Below are positions 1 to 8,059 of a DNA stretch of 64,000 bases, in pieces (positions within the stretch are counted from its first letter, which is position 1; each line of letters begins with the position of its first letter). The DNA is from Candidatus Gastranaerophilales bacterium (GTDB taxonomy: Bacteria; Cyanobacteriota; Vampirovibrionia; Gastranaerophilales; Gastranaerophilaceae). The translations under genes were made by a program, and so were the position numbers. Below the pieces are notes generated by a model, which did no database searches, was not told the DNA's origin, and was given only the letters and a program-made list of their open reading frames with translations. The stretch is taken from NCBI GenBank assembly GCA_944324485.1, contig CALUWM010000001.1:1-64000 (forward strand), read 5' to 3'.

Positions 1-70
1 TGAAGGCGGCACCCTGCTAAGGTGTTAGGTGGAGTAATCTGCCTCGAGGGTTCGAATCCCTCTTTCTCCG
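1..70 (+). tRNA. tRNA-Ser(GCU), 5' end cut by the window edge
   Basis: The anticodon stem-loop is visible: arms GCACC/GGTGT around the loop CTGCTAA give anticodon GCT. A long class II variable arm follows, then the T arm (GGGTTCGAATCCC) and the 3' acceptor strand ending CTTTCTCC-G at 70. The 5' acceptor strand and most of the D arm lie left of the window. No CCA is encoded. It sits 10 bp upstream of a second tRNA-Ser, so the two are probably co-transcribed. Confidence 0.9.
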
Positions 71-80
71 TTTTTTTCAT

Positions 81-167
81 GGAGAAGTGTCCGAGTGGTT
101 TAAGGTGACGACCTCGAAAGTCGTTGTAGGGGTGACTCTACCGAGGGTTCGAATCCCTCCTTCTCCG
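81..167 (+). tRNA. tRNA-Ser(CGA)
   Basis: A complete class II tRNA. The acceptor stem GGAGAAG pairs with CTTCTCC at 160-166. The anticodon stem ACGAC/GTCGT encloses the loop CTCGAAA, anticodon CGA, which reads UCG. The long variable arm (TGTAGGGGTGACTCTACC) and the T arm GGGTTCGAATCCC are typical of tRNA-Ser. CCA is not encoded. It converges on the TPR gene, whose stop is 10 bp away. Confidence 0.93.
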
Positions 168-177
168 GTTTATAAAT

Positions 178-1845
178 CTATCTTTTTAATTTTAAAATTT
201 CTTCGCTTCTTTTTAATTGATTTTTAAATAAATTAATTTGAGAATCATTTCCAATTTTTAAAGCAATATCATAGGCTTGTTTTTTATAGCTTATTTCATT
301 CTGATTTAGCTCAATAGCTTCTTTTGTATATAACAAAGCATTTTCAAACTCTTCAAGTCCTTGATAACTTCTTGCCATCTGGGAATAATATTTTGCAACA
401 TTCGGATTTAGCTTTATTGCTTGATATATAGAATTTTTAGCTTCATCAAATCTTGATAAATCATTTAGCACTAAACCCTTAAAATAATATGCTTCAGCAG
501 TATTTTTATCAAGTTCTATAAAAGAATTTAGAGCTTCAAGAGCCTTATTTAAATCATTCAGTCTATAATATATACGGGCAAGAGAATTAAATATATTTGC
601 ACAATTTTGATATTTCTTAGAAAAATCATCAATTCTATCTAATGCTTCAGTATAATTTTTATCATCAATCAATAAATCAATTATCTCCAGCGTATAATAC
701 ACAGAATCAGGATATAGTATAAGAGCTTTTGAATATATTTCTATCGCTTTTTTATACAATTTTAATTCTTTATACACAGAACCTAAAGTATCAAGCAAAA
801 GAGGGTTGTCTGTTTCCTTTTGTAAATATTGCTCAAGAACAGTTTTTGCTTTTGCAAGATTCATATTTTTCAAATTAATTATTTGAATCAAAACTTGTGC
901 CTTAGAATATAATTTTGAATTTTCTTTTATAGAATTTAAGTTTAAAATAGCTTTCGAAAATTCACCCTTTTTAATTAAAATCCATCCCGATAGAAAATAT
1001 TTTTCATCAATATTTTCAAGTTTATTTTTAATTAAAGAAAAATTTATAGATTTTTTAAGAACGCTTAAAGCCTCATCCAACCAAGAAATATCAGTATAAG
1101 CTTTTGCTAAATCAAAATAAAAATCATGTTCATCGCAATCTAATTCTATTGCCTTTGAAAAAAATTCAATTGCCTTAATATAATTATGATTATTGGATTC
1201 TGCCATCCCCAAATAATAAGAGGCAAGTGCATTATCTTCAATTATATTAGTACAATATTCAACAACTTTGCTAAAATTTTTTCTTTCAAACTCAATACTT
1301 GCCAAATCTAAATTTGCTTTTAAATTAGTTTCATCCAATTCAATTATTTTTTTCAAAATAAATTCTTTTTTATCTCTGCTTATAGTTGAAATTAAATACA
1401 AAATATCAATATCTAGCTTTATGTTTTCATCAAGAGTATTAAAAATTTCAATTGCATCTTGATACTTTTCAAGTTTTATAAGCGTCTTTAAGTAATTGTA
1501 ATAATTTTCAGGGGTTTTATTTTCTTCGCACATTTTTTGAGCCAATTTTAGCGCCTTATTTAAATGATCCGTTTCAAAATAAATATCGAAACATCTTTTT
1601 TGGCTATATGTATGATTTTTATTTATTGAAAGAGCCTTTTGAAACTCGTCATATGCCCTATCATAATTATTTAAAAGAAGATGTAAATCACCTATTTGAG
1701 AAAGCAGCTCAACATTATCTTGTGCCAAATCATCATATTCAAGAGCCTTATATAGCATTTCAATAGCTTCTTTATATTTTTTTAAATGCTTAAGTTCAAA
1801 AGATTTTCTAATTAACTCTATTTTTTCTTTTTTACTATCTTCCAT
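178..1845 (-). CDS. Cytoplasmic TPR-repeat protein
   Basis: A 555-residue protein made almost entirely of tetratricopeptide repeats. About a dozen 34-residue units are recognisable by the A/G-x-x-x-F/Y and A-I-E-x-x-x-K-A-I pattern, for example KAIEIYSKALILYPDS and KALEALNSFIELDKNT. It has no signal peptide or membrane segment, so it is probably a cytoplasmic scaffold; the partner is unknown. It is a single gene facing away from the flagellar operon that starts 160 bp beyond its start codon. It could belong to flagellar or envelope assembly because of that neighbour, but the sequence does not show it. The TPR call is secure; function is open. Confidence 0.85.
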   Translation of the reverse strand: MEDSKKEKIELIRKSFELKHLKKYKEAIEMLYKALEYDDLAQDNVELLSQIGDLHLLLNNYDRAYDEFQKALSINKNHTYSQKRCFDIYFETDHLNKALKLAQKMCEENKTPENYYNYLKTLIKLEKYQDAIEIFNTLDENIKLDIDILYLISTISRDKKEFILKKIIELDETNLKANLDLASIEFERKNFSKVVEYCTNIIEDNALASYYLGMAESNNHNYIKAIEFFSKAIELDCDEHDFYFDLAKAYTDISWLDEALSVLKKSINFSLIKNKLENIDEKYFLSGWILIKKGEFSKAILNLNSIKENSKLYSKAQVLIQIINLKNMNLAKAKTVLEQYLQKETDNPLLLDTLGSVYKELKLYKKAIEIYSKALILYPDSVYYTLEIIDLLIDDKNYTEALDRIDDFSKKYQNCANIFNSLARIYYRLNDLNKALEALNSFIELDKNTAEAYYFKGLVLNDLSRFDEAKNSIYQAIKLNPNVAKYYSQMARSYQGLEEFENALLYTKEAIELNQNEISYKKQAYDIALKIGNDSQINLFKNQLKRSEEILKLKR

Positions 1846-2005
1846 AAATTTTATTATATTTTATTTTCTTACTTAATTCAATAATCTTACTTGACTTTAA
1901 ATTAAACATCATTAAACCTAAATCATATAATGTATTTTTCTTTTTTTCTTTAAAGAAAAAACTCTTAAATCCGTTGTCCTATAAAAAAGGAGTCTAGGTC
2001 ATACA

Positions 2006-2704
2006 ATGAAACTTGCAGCAGGAATAAACTTTGATGCACACGGTATAGCCCAATCCATAAATGCAATGCAAATGGAAATGGATATTATGGGCATTTTCGG
2101 TGAAAATGTCGTTGGTTTCGATAAAATCGGTTACCAAAGAAAAGAAGCTGTCATTTCATCTTTTGCAGAATTTTTAGGAACAAATGCCCTGTCTCATAGT
2201 GTTGACGACCAAGTGGGAAGACTCGTTATGACACAAAAACCTCTGGATTTAGCATTATCCGAAAAAGGCTATTTTCAAGTTTTAAACAAAGACGGAAGTA
2301 TCGAATTAACACGTGATGGTAGATTTAAAATTAATAAAAACGGAGAGCTTCTAACTCAAAGCGACCAAAAAGTCCTGTCAATGGGCGGAAGTCCTATAAT
2401 ACTTCCTTTTGTTCCAGAAAGTGTCGATCTAATAAAAATCGGACTTGACGGCAAAATAGGAGTATTTGATAAAGAAAAAAGAGGTCTCATTCCATCAGGC
2501 GTAATAGGGGTAGTTTCAGCAGACGGAGCTAACATTGCAACAAATTGCGTAAGACAAGGATATGTTGAATCTTCCAATGTTTCACTCGAAAAAGAATATC
2601 TGGAAATGGCAAATTACAAAAGAAGTTTTGAAGCAAACAGACAAATGTTCAGATTACAAAATTCAAAATTATCATCCGCAATATCCAGACTAGGGCAAGT
2701 TTAG
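2006..2704 (+). CDS. Flagellar basal-body rod protein, FlgF/FlgG family
   Basis: First gene of a tight four-gene flagellar operon. The 232-residue product has the FlgF/FlgG architecture. The N-terminal rod helix segment includes a degenerate version of the usual N-x-x-N-x-x-T-x-G-Y-K box (here GENVVGFDKIGYQRKEA). The central fold carries RDGRFKINKNGELLT, and the C-terminal helix (YLEMANYKRSFEANRQMF) resembles the conserved last helix of axial proteins. It is shorter than E. coli FlgG (260). It probably forms proximal or distal rod together with the next gene; which of the two is FlgF cannot be decided by eye. An AAGGAG sits near 1987-1992, unusually far (about 13 nt) from the ATG. Confidence 0.85.
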   Translation: MKLAAGINFDAHGIAQSINAMQMEMDIMGIFGENVVGFDKIGYQRKEAVISSFAEFLGTNALSHSVDDQVGRLVMTQKPLDLALSEKGYFQVLNKDGSIELTRDGRFKINKNGELLTQSDQKVLSMGGSPIILPFVPESVDLIKIGLDGKIGVFDKEKRGLIPSGVIGVVSADGANIATNCVRQGYVESSNVSLEKEYLEMANYKRSFEANRQMFRLQNSKLSSAISRLGQV

Positions 2705-2714
2705 AGGATAAAAT

Positions 2715-3431
2715 ATGGCATATAATCTACAAGGTATAATAAGAAAAGCAAGCACAAACATGACTGTTGAATTTGACAGACTTGCTTATGCAACACAAAA
2801 TATAGCAAATATAAACACTAACGGATATAAAGCAGTCCGTTTTGAAGACGTGATTGATGCAGACGGTTCTGTACATGGAATTGAACGAACAGACACAAAA
2901 ACAGGAGAATTTCTCATCACAAATAACCCTCTTGATATAGCGCTTCAAGGAGCAGGCTATATTCCCGTTACGACATTAAACGGTGAAATAAGATACACAA
3001 GAGACGGTGCTTTTACAACAAATAAAGACGGCTATTTAATCACAAAAACAGGAGATTTGGTCGGCTCGGGAATTAAAATAGACGGAAGTGCAGAGAAAAT
3101 TGAAATAAAAGAAAACGGAGATGTTTATTCATATAAAAGAGTAATCGACGAGCCTGAATATGTCGGAACAATTCCAGTTGTACAATTCCAAAATCCCGAA
3201 GCATTAAAAGATGTAGGTGCAAACGAATTTATAGCAACCGAAAACTCGGGCGAAATGAAACTTGTTGAGGACCATAACTACATAAAGCAATATGGAATAG
3301 AACGCTCAAACTTAGATGTTATTTCAGAAGTTTATATGGTCTCAAGAATAAATGCGTCTATTATAGCATCAACTTCATTAATGAAAGCTGTTGATCAAAT
3401 GTATCAACAAGCAATTAATATAACTGAATAG
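2715..3431 (+). CDS. flgG: Flagellar distal rod protein FlgG-like
   Basis: 238 residues. It has the axial-protein N-terminal box (ATQNIANINTNGYKAVRFED), a central RYTRDGAFTTNKDGYLIT segment typical of FlgG/FlgF, and the C-terminal rod helix (NLDVISEVYMVSRINASII). It starts 10 bp after the preceding paralogue, with GAGG just upstream. FlgG forms the distal rod that links basal body to hook. Two FlgF/FlgG paralogues in tandem fit one FlgF and one FlgG; this copy has the better-preserved N-terminal box, so the flgG label is a judgement. Confidence 0.8.
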   Translation: MAYNLQGIIRKASTNMTVEFDRLAYATQNIANINTNGYKAVRFEDVIDADGSVHGIERTDTKTGEFLITNNPLDIALQGAGYIPVTTLNGEIRYTRDGAFTTNKDGYLITKTGDLVGSGIKIDGSAEKIEIKENGDVYSYKRVIDEPEYVGTIPVVQFQNPEALKDVGANEFIATENSGEMKLVEDHNYIKQYGIERSNLDVISEVYMVSRINASIIASTSLMKAVDQMYQQAINITE

Positions 3432-3440
3432 AGGTAAATT

Positions 3441-3803
3441 ATGGGACTGGTGCCAACTCAACTGTTAAATAATCCACAAAAAATATTAAGCCTTGTTTCT
3501 CAAAGACAAGAAGCGCTATCAGACAATATTGCAAACATGCACACAAAAGGATATAGAAGAAAAGATGTTGATTTTTCTCAATATCTAAATAGTGGCACAT
3601 CATCTCGTCTTGAAAATAAAATTATTCAAAAATATGGTCCGGCACCAATATCAAGCAGTTCAAATTCAAGCGAAAATATATCAACCGAAGACGAACTTGC
3701 TTTAATGCAACAAAACTATCTTTTGTACAACATTGCAGTAAGACATTTATCAAGCACAATAACAGAAATTAAAACAGCACTTAATGTCTCTGCAAACGGA
3801 TAA
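3441..3803 (+). CDS. flgB: Flagellar proximal rod protein FlgB
   Basis: 120 residues, near the usual FlgB length of about 130. The N-terminal segment SQRQEALSDNIANMHTKGYR followed by KDVDFSQYL matches the FlgB signature (R-x-x-x-L-x-x-N-I-A-N-x-x-T-x-G-Y, then D-V-D-F). The C-terminal helix (LMQQNYLLYNIAVRHL) is the conserved axial helix. GAGG lies 6-10 bp upstream of the ATG. It forms the innermost rod with FlgC, the next gene. Here flgB and flgC follow flgG rather than preceding fliE as in many bacteria. Confidence 0.9.
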   Translation: MGLVPTQLLNNPQKILSLVSQRQEALSDNIANMHTKGYRRKDVDFSQYLNSGTSSRLENKIIQKYGPAPISSSSNSSENISTEDELALMQQNYLLYNIAVRHLSSTITEIKTALNVSANG

Positions 3804-3817
3804 GATTGGAGTAATTT

Positions 3818-4246
3818 ATGGGTTTAATGAATGCTTTTCAAATAGGTCGTGAAGGACTTTCAGTACATGGTAAACGTGTTGAAATTGCAGCAAAAAACAT
3901 AGCAAATATTGATACACCAAACTACACAAGAAAAATACCTATTATATCATCAAATCAAGATCAAAGTTTTGCAACAGTGCTCTCTTCGATGGGTATGGGA
4001 GCATTATCAGGCAACATGGGAGGGGTTAATTTTGACGGTATAGTAGAAGACCCAACTCCGGGAGCAAAAATATATAAACCAGGTCATCCTGATGCTGACG
4101 AATTTGGCTATATAAGAACATCAAACACAAATGCTATGGTAGATATTGCAGATGCTACAATAGCTCAACGTGCTTATGAAGCATCATTAGGGGTTATGAC
4201 AATTTCAAAAGCAATGTCTGTTAGCGCCCTTGAAATAGGAAAATAG
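3818..4246 (+). CDS. flgC: Flagellar proximal rod protein FlgC
   Basis: 142 residues, the normal FlgC length. It has the N-terminal axial box (IAAKNIANIDTPNYTRK), the FlgC-diagnostic KPGHPDADEFGYI segment at about residue 88-100, and the C-terminal helix (ATIAQRAYEASLGVMTISKAM). It is the last gene of the rod operon; the next gene, enolase, is 55 bp downstream and may be read through. Rod protein exported by the flagellar type III system. Confidence 0.92.
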   Translation: MGLMNAFQIGREGLSVHGKRVEIAAKNIANIDTPNYTRKIPIISSNQDQSFATVLSSMGMGALSGNMGGVNFDGIVEDPTPGAKIYKPGHPDADEFGYIRTSNTNAMVDIADATIAQRAYEASLGVMTISKAMSVSALEIGK

Positions 4247-4301
4247 TCTATTATACAATCAAACATTATATTTTCCAAAGAATCGTCATATAAAAAATAA
4301 T

Positions 4302-5570
4302 ATGGCGGTTTTAATTGAAAATATAAAAGCAAGACAAATAATTGATTCACGTGCTAACCCAACTATCGAAGCTGAAGTCATATTGAATGACGGCACAAAG
4401 GCTTTTGCTTCAGTGCCATCTGGTGCATCTGTTGGAACAACGGAAGCAGTTGAATTAAGAGATAACAATCCTGATTATCTGTTTTCAAAAAGTGTTCTAA
4501 AAGCAGTAAAAAATGTTCAAAATATTATAGCACCTGAATTAATTGGTATATCCCCTTTTAATCAGGGTTTAATTGATGAAAAACTTGAAAAACTAGATAA
4601 AAGCGAGAATTTTTCAAATCTTGGAGCAAATGCAGCTCTTGCAGTTTCAATGGCAACTTGTTGTGCATCTTGCAAATCTTTAAATACCGAACTCTATCAA
4701 TATATAGGAGGTATAAATTCAAATATATTACCTATACCATTTATAAATGTAATAAATGGCGGAGTTCACAGTGATAATTCACTTGATTTTCAAGAGTTTA
4801 TGCTTGTTCCTATCGGAGCAAAAAGCTTTAGTGAAGCAATGAAAATGTCTCTTGAGGTATTTTATCACTTAAAAAATATACTAAAAAAGAAAAATTTATC
4901 TACAAATGTAGGAGATGAAGGCGGCTTTGCGCCTCAATTAAACAATGCAAGAGAGGCACTTGAGATTTTGATTGAAGCAATAAATAAAGCTGAATATACA
5001 ACTGACGATATTAAACTGGCTCTTGATGTTGCAGCGGGAGAGCTATATGAAAACGGAAAATATAACTTAAAAGGTGAAGACAAAATTCTCTCAAGTTGCG
5101 AAATGATAGAATATTTAAATTCTTTATTAAGAGAATTTCCTATTATATCTATCGAAGACGGATTAAGTCCCGATGATTTCGAATATTGGAAAAACTTTAC
5201 ATCAAATTTAGGCAAAAAAATCTTACTTGTAGGAGATGACCTTTTTACAACAAATCCCAAGCTGTTAAAACACGGTATAAGCAGTAAAGTTGCAAATTCT
5301 ATTTTAATAAAACCGAACCAAATCGGCACTATATCAAAAACAATAGAAGCTGTACAAATAGCAAAAAGAGCATGTTATAAAACCATAATCTCACACAGAA
5401 GCGGAGAAACCGAATCAACATTTATAGCTGATTTTGCAGTTGGCATGAATGCAGGTTTTATTAAAACCGGCTCCCTATCCAGAGCGGAAAGAACAGCAAA
5501 ATACAATAGACTCTTATATATAGAAGAACTTTTAGGAAAAAATGCCAAATATGGCGGAAATTATATATAG
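4302..5570 (+). CDS. eno: Enolase
   Basis: 422 residues (usual about 430). Converts 2-phosphoglycerate to phosphoenolpyruvate in glycolysis; cytoplasmic, Mg-dependent. Signature segments are present: the SGAS loop (SGASVGTTEAVELRD), GDEGGFAP with the catalytic Glu, the metal-binding ALDVAA, IEDGL and GDDLF stretches, LIKPNQIGT with the catalytic Lys, and SHRSGETE with the substrate-binding His. Two consensus positions differ: SGASTG is SGASVG, and DVAASEF is DVAAGEL. Catalytic residues are kept, so it should be active. There is no obvious Shine-Dalgarno before the ATG, only an A/T-rich leader. PEP is also the substrate of the PEP mutase at 45572-46891. Confidence 0.96.
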   Translation: MAVLIENIKARQIIDSRANPTIEAEVILNDGTKAFASVPSGASVGTTEAVELRDNNPDYLFSKSVLKAVKNVQNIIAPELIGISPFNQGLIDEKLEKLDKSENFSNLGANAALAVSMATCCASCKSLNTELYQYIGGINSNILPIPFINVINGGVHSDNSLDFQEFMLVPIGAKSFSEAMKMSLEVFYHLKNILKKKNLSTNVGDEGGFAPQLNNAREALEILIEAINKAEYTTDDIKLALDVAAGELYENGKYNLKGEDKILSSCEMIEYLNSLLREFPIISIEDGLSPDDFEYWKNFTSNLGKKILLVGDDLFTTNPKLLKHGISSKVANSILIKPNQIGTISKTIEAVQIAKRACYKTIISHRSGETESTFIADFAVGMNAGFIKTGSLSRAERTAKYNRLLYIEELLGKNAKYGGNYI

Positions 5571-5573
5571 AAA

Positions 5574-6035
5574 TTACATTATTGAGTTTATTATTTCCTT
5601 TAGATAATTTATAAGAGCAATTATAATATCATCGCTCCCTGCTGGTGCGTATTTTTCATAGCTTTGAGCTTTTGGCGGTCTCATATACCAAAGTGCAATA
5701 TTATGCTTTTCACATAAAGGTTTTACTCTATTATAATATTTAAAGTCATCACTTTTCTCAATAATCAAAATTATTGCAGGCTTTTTTCCTGTCATTCTTG
5801 AATAATGCAAACTTTGTCCGACTGCTTCTGCCCATTTAGGAGCAAAATCAAATTCAATTGCATAGTTTTTTGTAATGCAATCAACTCTAGTCGAATCAAT
5901 CAATTTAACTTCTTGTCTTCCATTCCATCTTGAGCACCAAGCATTTTGATAATACTTTTCAGAGTATAAATGTGATGCAAACGCACAGCAATTAATAAAA
6001 GAATAAAACAAAACAAACAAAAAAATATTTTTCAT
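5574..6035 (-). CDS. Exported PD-(D/E)XK-like protein of unknown role
   Basis: 153 residues with an N-terminal signal peptide (MKNIFLFVLFYSFINCCAFA). The mature part has WCSRWNGRQEVKLIDSTRVDC, then YAIEFDFAPKWAEAVGQSLHY and PAIILIIEK. This layout (R-V-D, then I-E-F-D-F, then a helix with Q-x-L-H-Y) is seen in a family of small exported hypothetical proteins and looks like the core of a restriction-endonuclease-like fold: Asp, E-x-D, then Gln in a helix. Nuclease activity is inferred and not shown. Two Cys in the mature part (WCSRW, RVDC) could form a disulfide. It converges with enolase, 3 bp from its stop. Confidence 0.65.
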   Translation of the reverse strand: MKNIFLFVLFYSFINCCAFASHLYSEKYYQNAWCSRWNGRQEVKLIDSTRVDCITKNYAIEFDFAPKWAEAVGQSLHYSRMTGKKPAIILIIEKSDDFKYYNRVKPLCEKHNIALWYMRPPKAQSYEKYAPAGSDDIIIALINYLKEIINSIM

Positions 6036-6124
6036 ATATAAATTCTAGACTATAACATTAAACTTTTAAAATATATATTAAGTTTTGTAACAAAAAATAT
6101 TTAATTTGAAATTAGATAATCTTT

Positions 6125-6146
6125 ATATACTTTATATATATGTAAG
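6125..6146 (+). promoter_or_regulatory. 22-bp AT-rich element shared with the RHH gene promoter
   Basis: The 22 bases ending TATATATATGTAAG here occur identically, in the same orientation relative to the downstream gene, at 56859-56880 (minus) upstream of the ribbon-helix-helix gene. Here the element lies about 22 bp before the ATG of a 56-residue ORF. It is an imperfect palindrome (TAC...GTA ends on the complementary strand). It may be an RHH operator or a shared promoter; no consensus -35/-10 pair with good spacing was found. Confidence 0.5.
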
Positions 6147-6168
6147 CAGTGATTAAAGGAAAATAAAG

Positions 6169-6339
6169 ATGAAACTACAAATTACAGATAATTTTGATCA
6201 AAAACTTGCAGAACTTTATTCTTCTAAAGTTACTGTTAACCTAGAAGCTAAATCAACACTTGATCCTAATCAATTTTGGAATTCAATGGAATTAATTGCA
6301 GTCAACCATAAAGCTATGATTAATTTTAAAATAAGATAA
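6169..6339 (+). CDS. Small protein of 56 residues, function unknown
   Basis: An ORF from ATG 6169 to TAA 6337-6339, with AAAGGA at 6155-6160 as ribosome binding site. The product begins MKLQITDNFDQKLAELYSSK and ends with INFKIR. It has no signal peptide and no recognised domain. Support for it being real: a good RBS, a clean intrinsic terminator 22 bp after the stop, and an upstream 22-bp element shared with another small gene. It is encoded opposite to both neighbours. The fold could be a short alpha/beta unit; no function is claimed. Confidence 0.6.
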   Translation: MKLQITDNFDQKLAELYSSKVTVNLEAKSTLDPNQFWNSMELIAVNHKAMINFKIR

Positions 6340-6360
6340 ATATTTGGCGGAATTGGAGTA

Positions 6361-6388
6361 AACCCTTCTTTTAAAAGAAGGGTTTTTT
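6361..6388 (+). terminator. Rho-independent terminator after the small ORF
   Basis: An almost perfect hairpin, AACCCTTCTTTT paired with AAAAGAAGGGTT, followed by a T-run (TTTTTT). On the minus strand it also ends in A/T-rich sequence, so it may act bidirectionally and terminate the minus-strand operon ending at 6392, which is 4 bp away. Confidence 0.85.
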
Positions 6389-6391
6389 AGT

Positions 6392-8059
6392 TTATAAATT
6401 TTTCAATTTGTTTAGAAATATATATTTTTCAAATAAATTTTTATTTTTCAAATTCACATAAAACACAGAAAAATATTCATCATTTTCTATCGAAATTCCA
6501 CAATACTCATTTTTAATTTCAGTATCAACAATAGAATCTATTGTTGCCAGTATTTTAGTGTTTTTATTTAAAATAAACATTCTGTTTGATTGGTTTTTAT
6601 TTTTTAATATTATTGGAATTTTTTTTGAATTTTCAAAAAAATAATCACAAATAACACCCTTACCAGAGGCTAAAATTGTATCAAAAACTTCCTTCTTTGA
6701 TAGCCCAATATCATTCAAAGAATAAGGATCAATAATATAATTTATGCTAAAAACCTTAAAAGTATCTTGGTTTATATAATTTAAAACCATTTCATCTTTA
6801 TCTAAAAACTCTTTTGTTTTTAAAATTTTCTTTTCAAGCAATTTGATATTTTGATTGTGCAGATATATTTTTATGTAATTTTTATCTAAATATACAATGT
6901 TATTTTCTTTTAAAATTTTTTTTATAGTTTTTATTTCTCTTTTCTTAGCAAGAATCACAAGTTTATTTTTATCATTTTCAAAATATATTTCATTCTTTGA
7001 TATTTTGGGAATTTCTTGACCTATAAAATAAATTATATTCTTACTTTTAATTAATTCATCTATTTTCTTACTAAATTCAAATGTTTTATAAATATTTGAA
7101 TTATTATCAAGGAAAATCTCTATTTTTCCCAATTCAGATGTATTTATTATGTCAAAATCTACATTGTAAGAATTTTTACTTAGTTCTCTGGCAAGCTTTT
7201 TTAACTTATAGTTGTATATAAAATTTAAACAGCATCTCTTTTTAGATATTGCAAAAATTTGAGCTTTCTTATCATCAAAATTTATCGCATAATCAAAAGG
7301 CTCTTTTATTTTTTGTTCAATATTAAACACCTGCGATAATTTTATTGAAAATTTTTTTCCTTTAAAATAAATTGCTATATTTCCGACATCAAAAACGCTT
7401 TTTATACTATCGTCTGTATTTATTAGAAAAAAATTTTTATCGTTGTTTTTCCTAAAAGAATTTTCAATCGAATTATTATTTTTAATTATATTTTTTATAT
7501 CTGATAAATTTATATTATAAGTTAATAATGTATTATCATCAAAATTAATATAAACTGCTTTTTTCAATTCCCCCAGTTTCAGTATTTTAGATGTTATTTT
7601 AAGATTGTTTAACCTATCTAAAATCTCTTCTGAATAATTATTAAAAAAATCATTATCTAAACTTTGTGTACTTATTACTAAAAAAGTATCATATTTCTTA
7701 TTATACATATCATCAAATTCGATATTATTCGGATATAATATCTCGTCTTTATTAAAAAGAATTTTTCTTTGTACTTTTTCTATAACTTGTTTTTTATTTA
7801 TTACAAAAGGATTTATTTTGCAGTATACGCTGCAAGTATTTTCTTTTGAAAAAAGAACAACTTTATTAATTTCTTTAAGTTCAATTAGCCTGTCTTTTAT
7901 TTTTTCTGCAAAATTATTATTTATATCCTCAACGGAAACATTTTCAAATTCAGCTTTTATTCTTATTTCAAAATTATTTCTATTGTTAAAAACAATTATA
8001 AATACAAATAAAAATATAAAAAATATACCCGATATAAATATAAAAATATTTTTTTTCAT
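6392..8059 (-). CDS. RND-efflux porter-domain-like protein lacking the transmembrane bundles
   Basis: 555 residues. One N-terminal membrane anchor (residues 5-24) is followed only by soluble sequence. Order and motifs match the periplasmic part of RND pumps. Residues 38-82 resemble the first porter subdomain (the V-S-V-E-D-I ... I-N-K-V-V-L pattern). Residues 166-190 resemble the E-R-A-I-x-I-x-x-D ... Y-x-L-x-L-S-D-V stretch. Residues 226-275 match the V-x-L-x-D-V-A ... I-x-K pattern. Residues 440-535 repeat this for the C-terminal half (IDPYSLNDIGLSKKEVFDTI, then ILATIDSIVD). A full pump has about 1,000-1,050 residues and 12 TM helices; here TM2-6 and TM8-12 are absent, with no frameshift debris. 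It overlaps the adaptor gene by 4 nt. Possible non-transporting envelope protein. The homology is inferred by eye. Confidence 0.6.
   Translation of the reverse strand: MKKNIFIFISGIFFIFLFVFIIVFNNRNNFEIRIKAEFENVSVEDINNNFAEKIKDRLIELKEINKVVLFSKENTCSVYCKINPFVINKKQVIEKVQRKILFNKDEILYPNNIEFDDMYNKKYDTFLVISTQSLDNDFFNNYSEEILDRLNNLKITSKILKLGELKKAVYINFDDNTLLTYNINLSDIKNIIKNNNSIENSFRKNNDKNFFLINTDDSIKSVFDVGNIAIYFKGKKFSIKLSQVFNIEQKIKEPFDYAINFDDKKAQIFAISKKRCCLNFIYNYKLKKLARELSKNSYNVDFDIINTSELGKIEIFLDNNSNIYKTFEFSKKIDELIKSKNIIYFIGQEIPKISKNEIYFENDKNKLVILAKKREIKTIKKILKENNIVYLDKNYIKIYLHNQNIKLLEKKILKTKEFLDKDEMVLNYINQDTFKVFSINYIIDPYSLNDIGLSKKEVFDTILASGKGVICDYFFENSKKIPIILKNKNQSNRMFILNKNTKILATIDSIVDTEIKNEYCGISIENDEYFSVFYVNLKNKNLFEKYIFLNKLKNL

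Noticed and set aside
1846-2005. Sigma28-type flagellar promoter before the rod operon
   Set aside because: No TAAA...GCCGATAA-like match; a TTGACT and a TATAAT are present but 29 bp apart, too far to pair.
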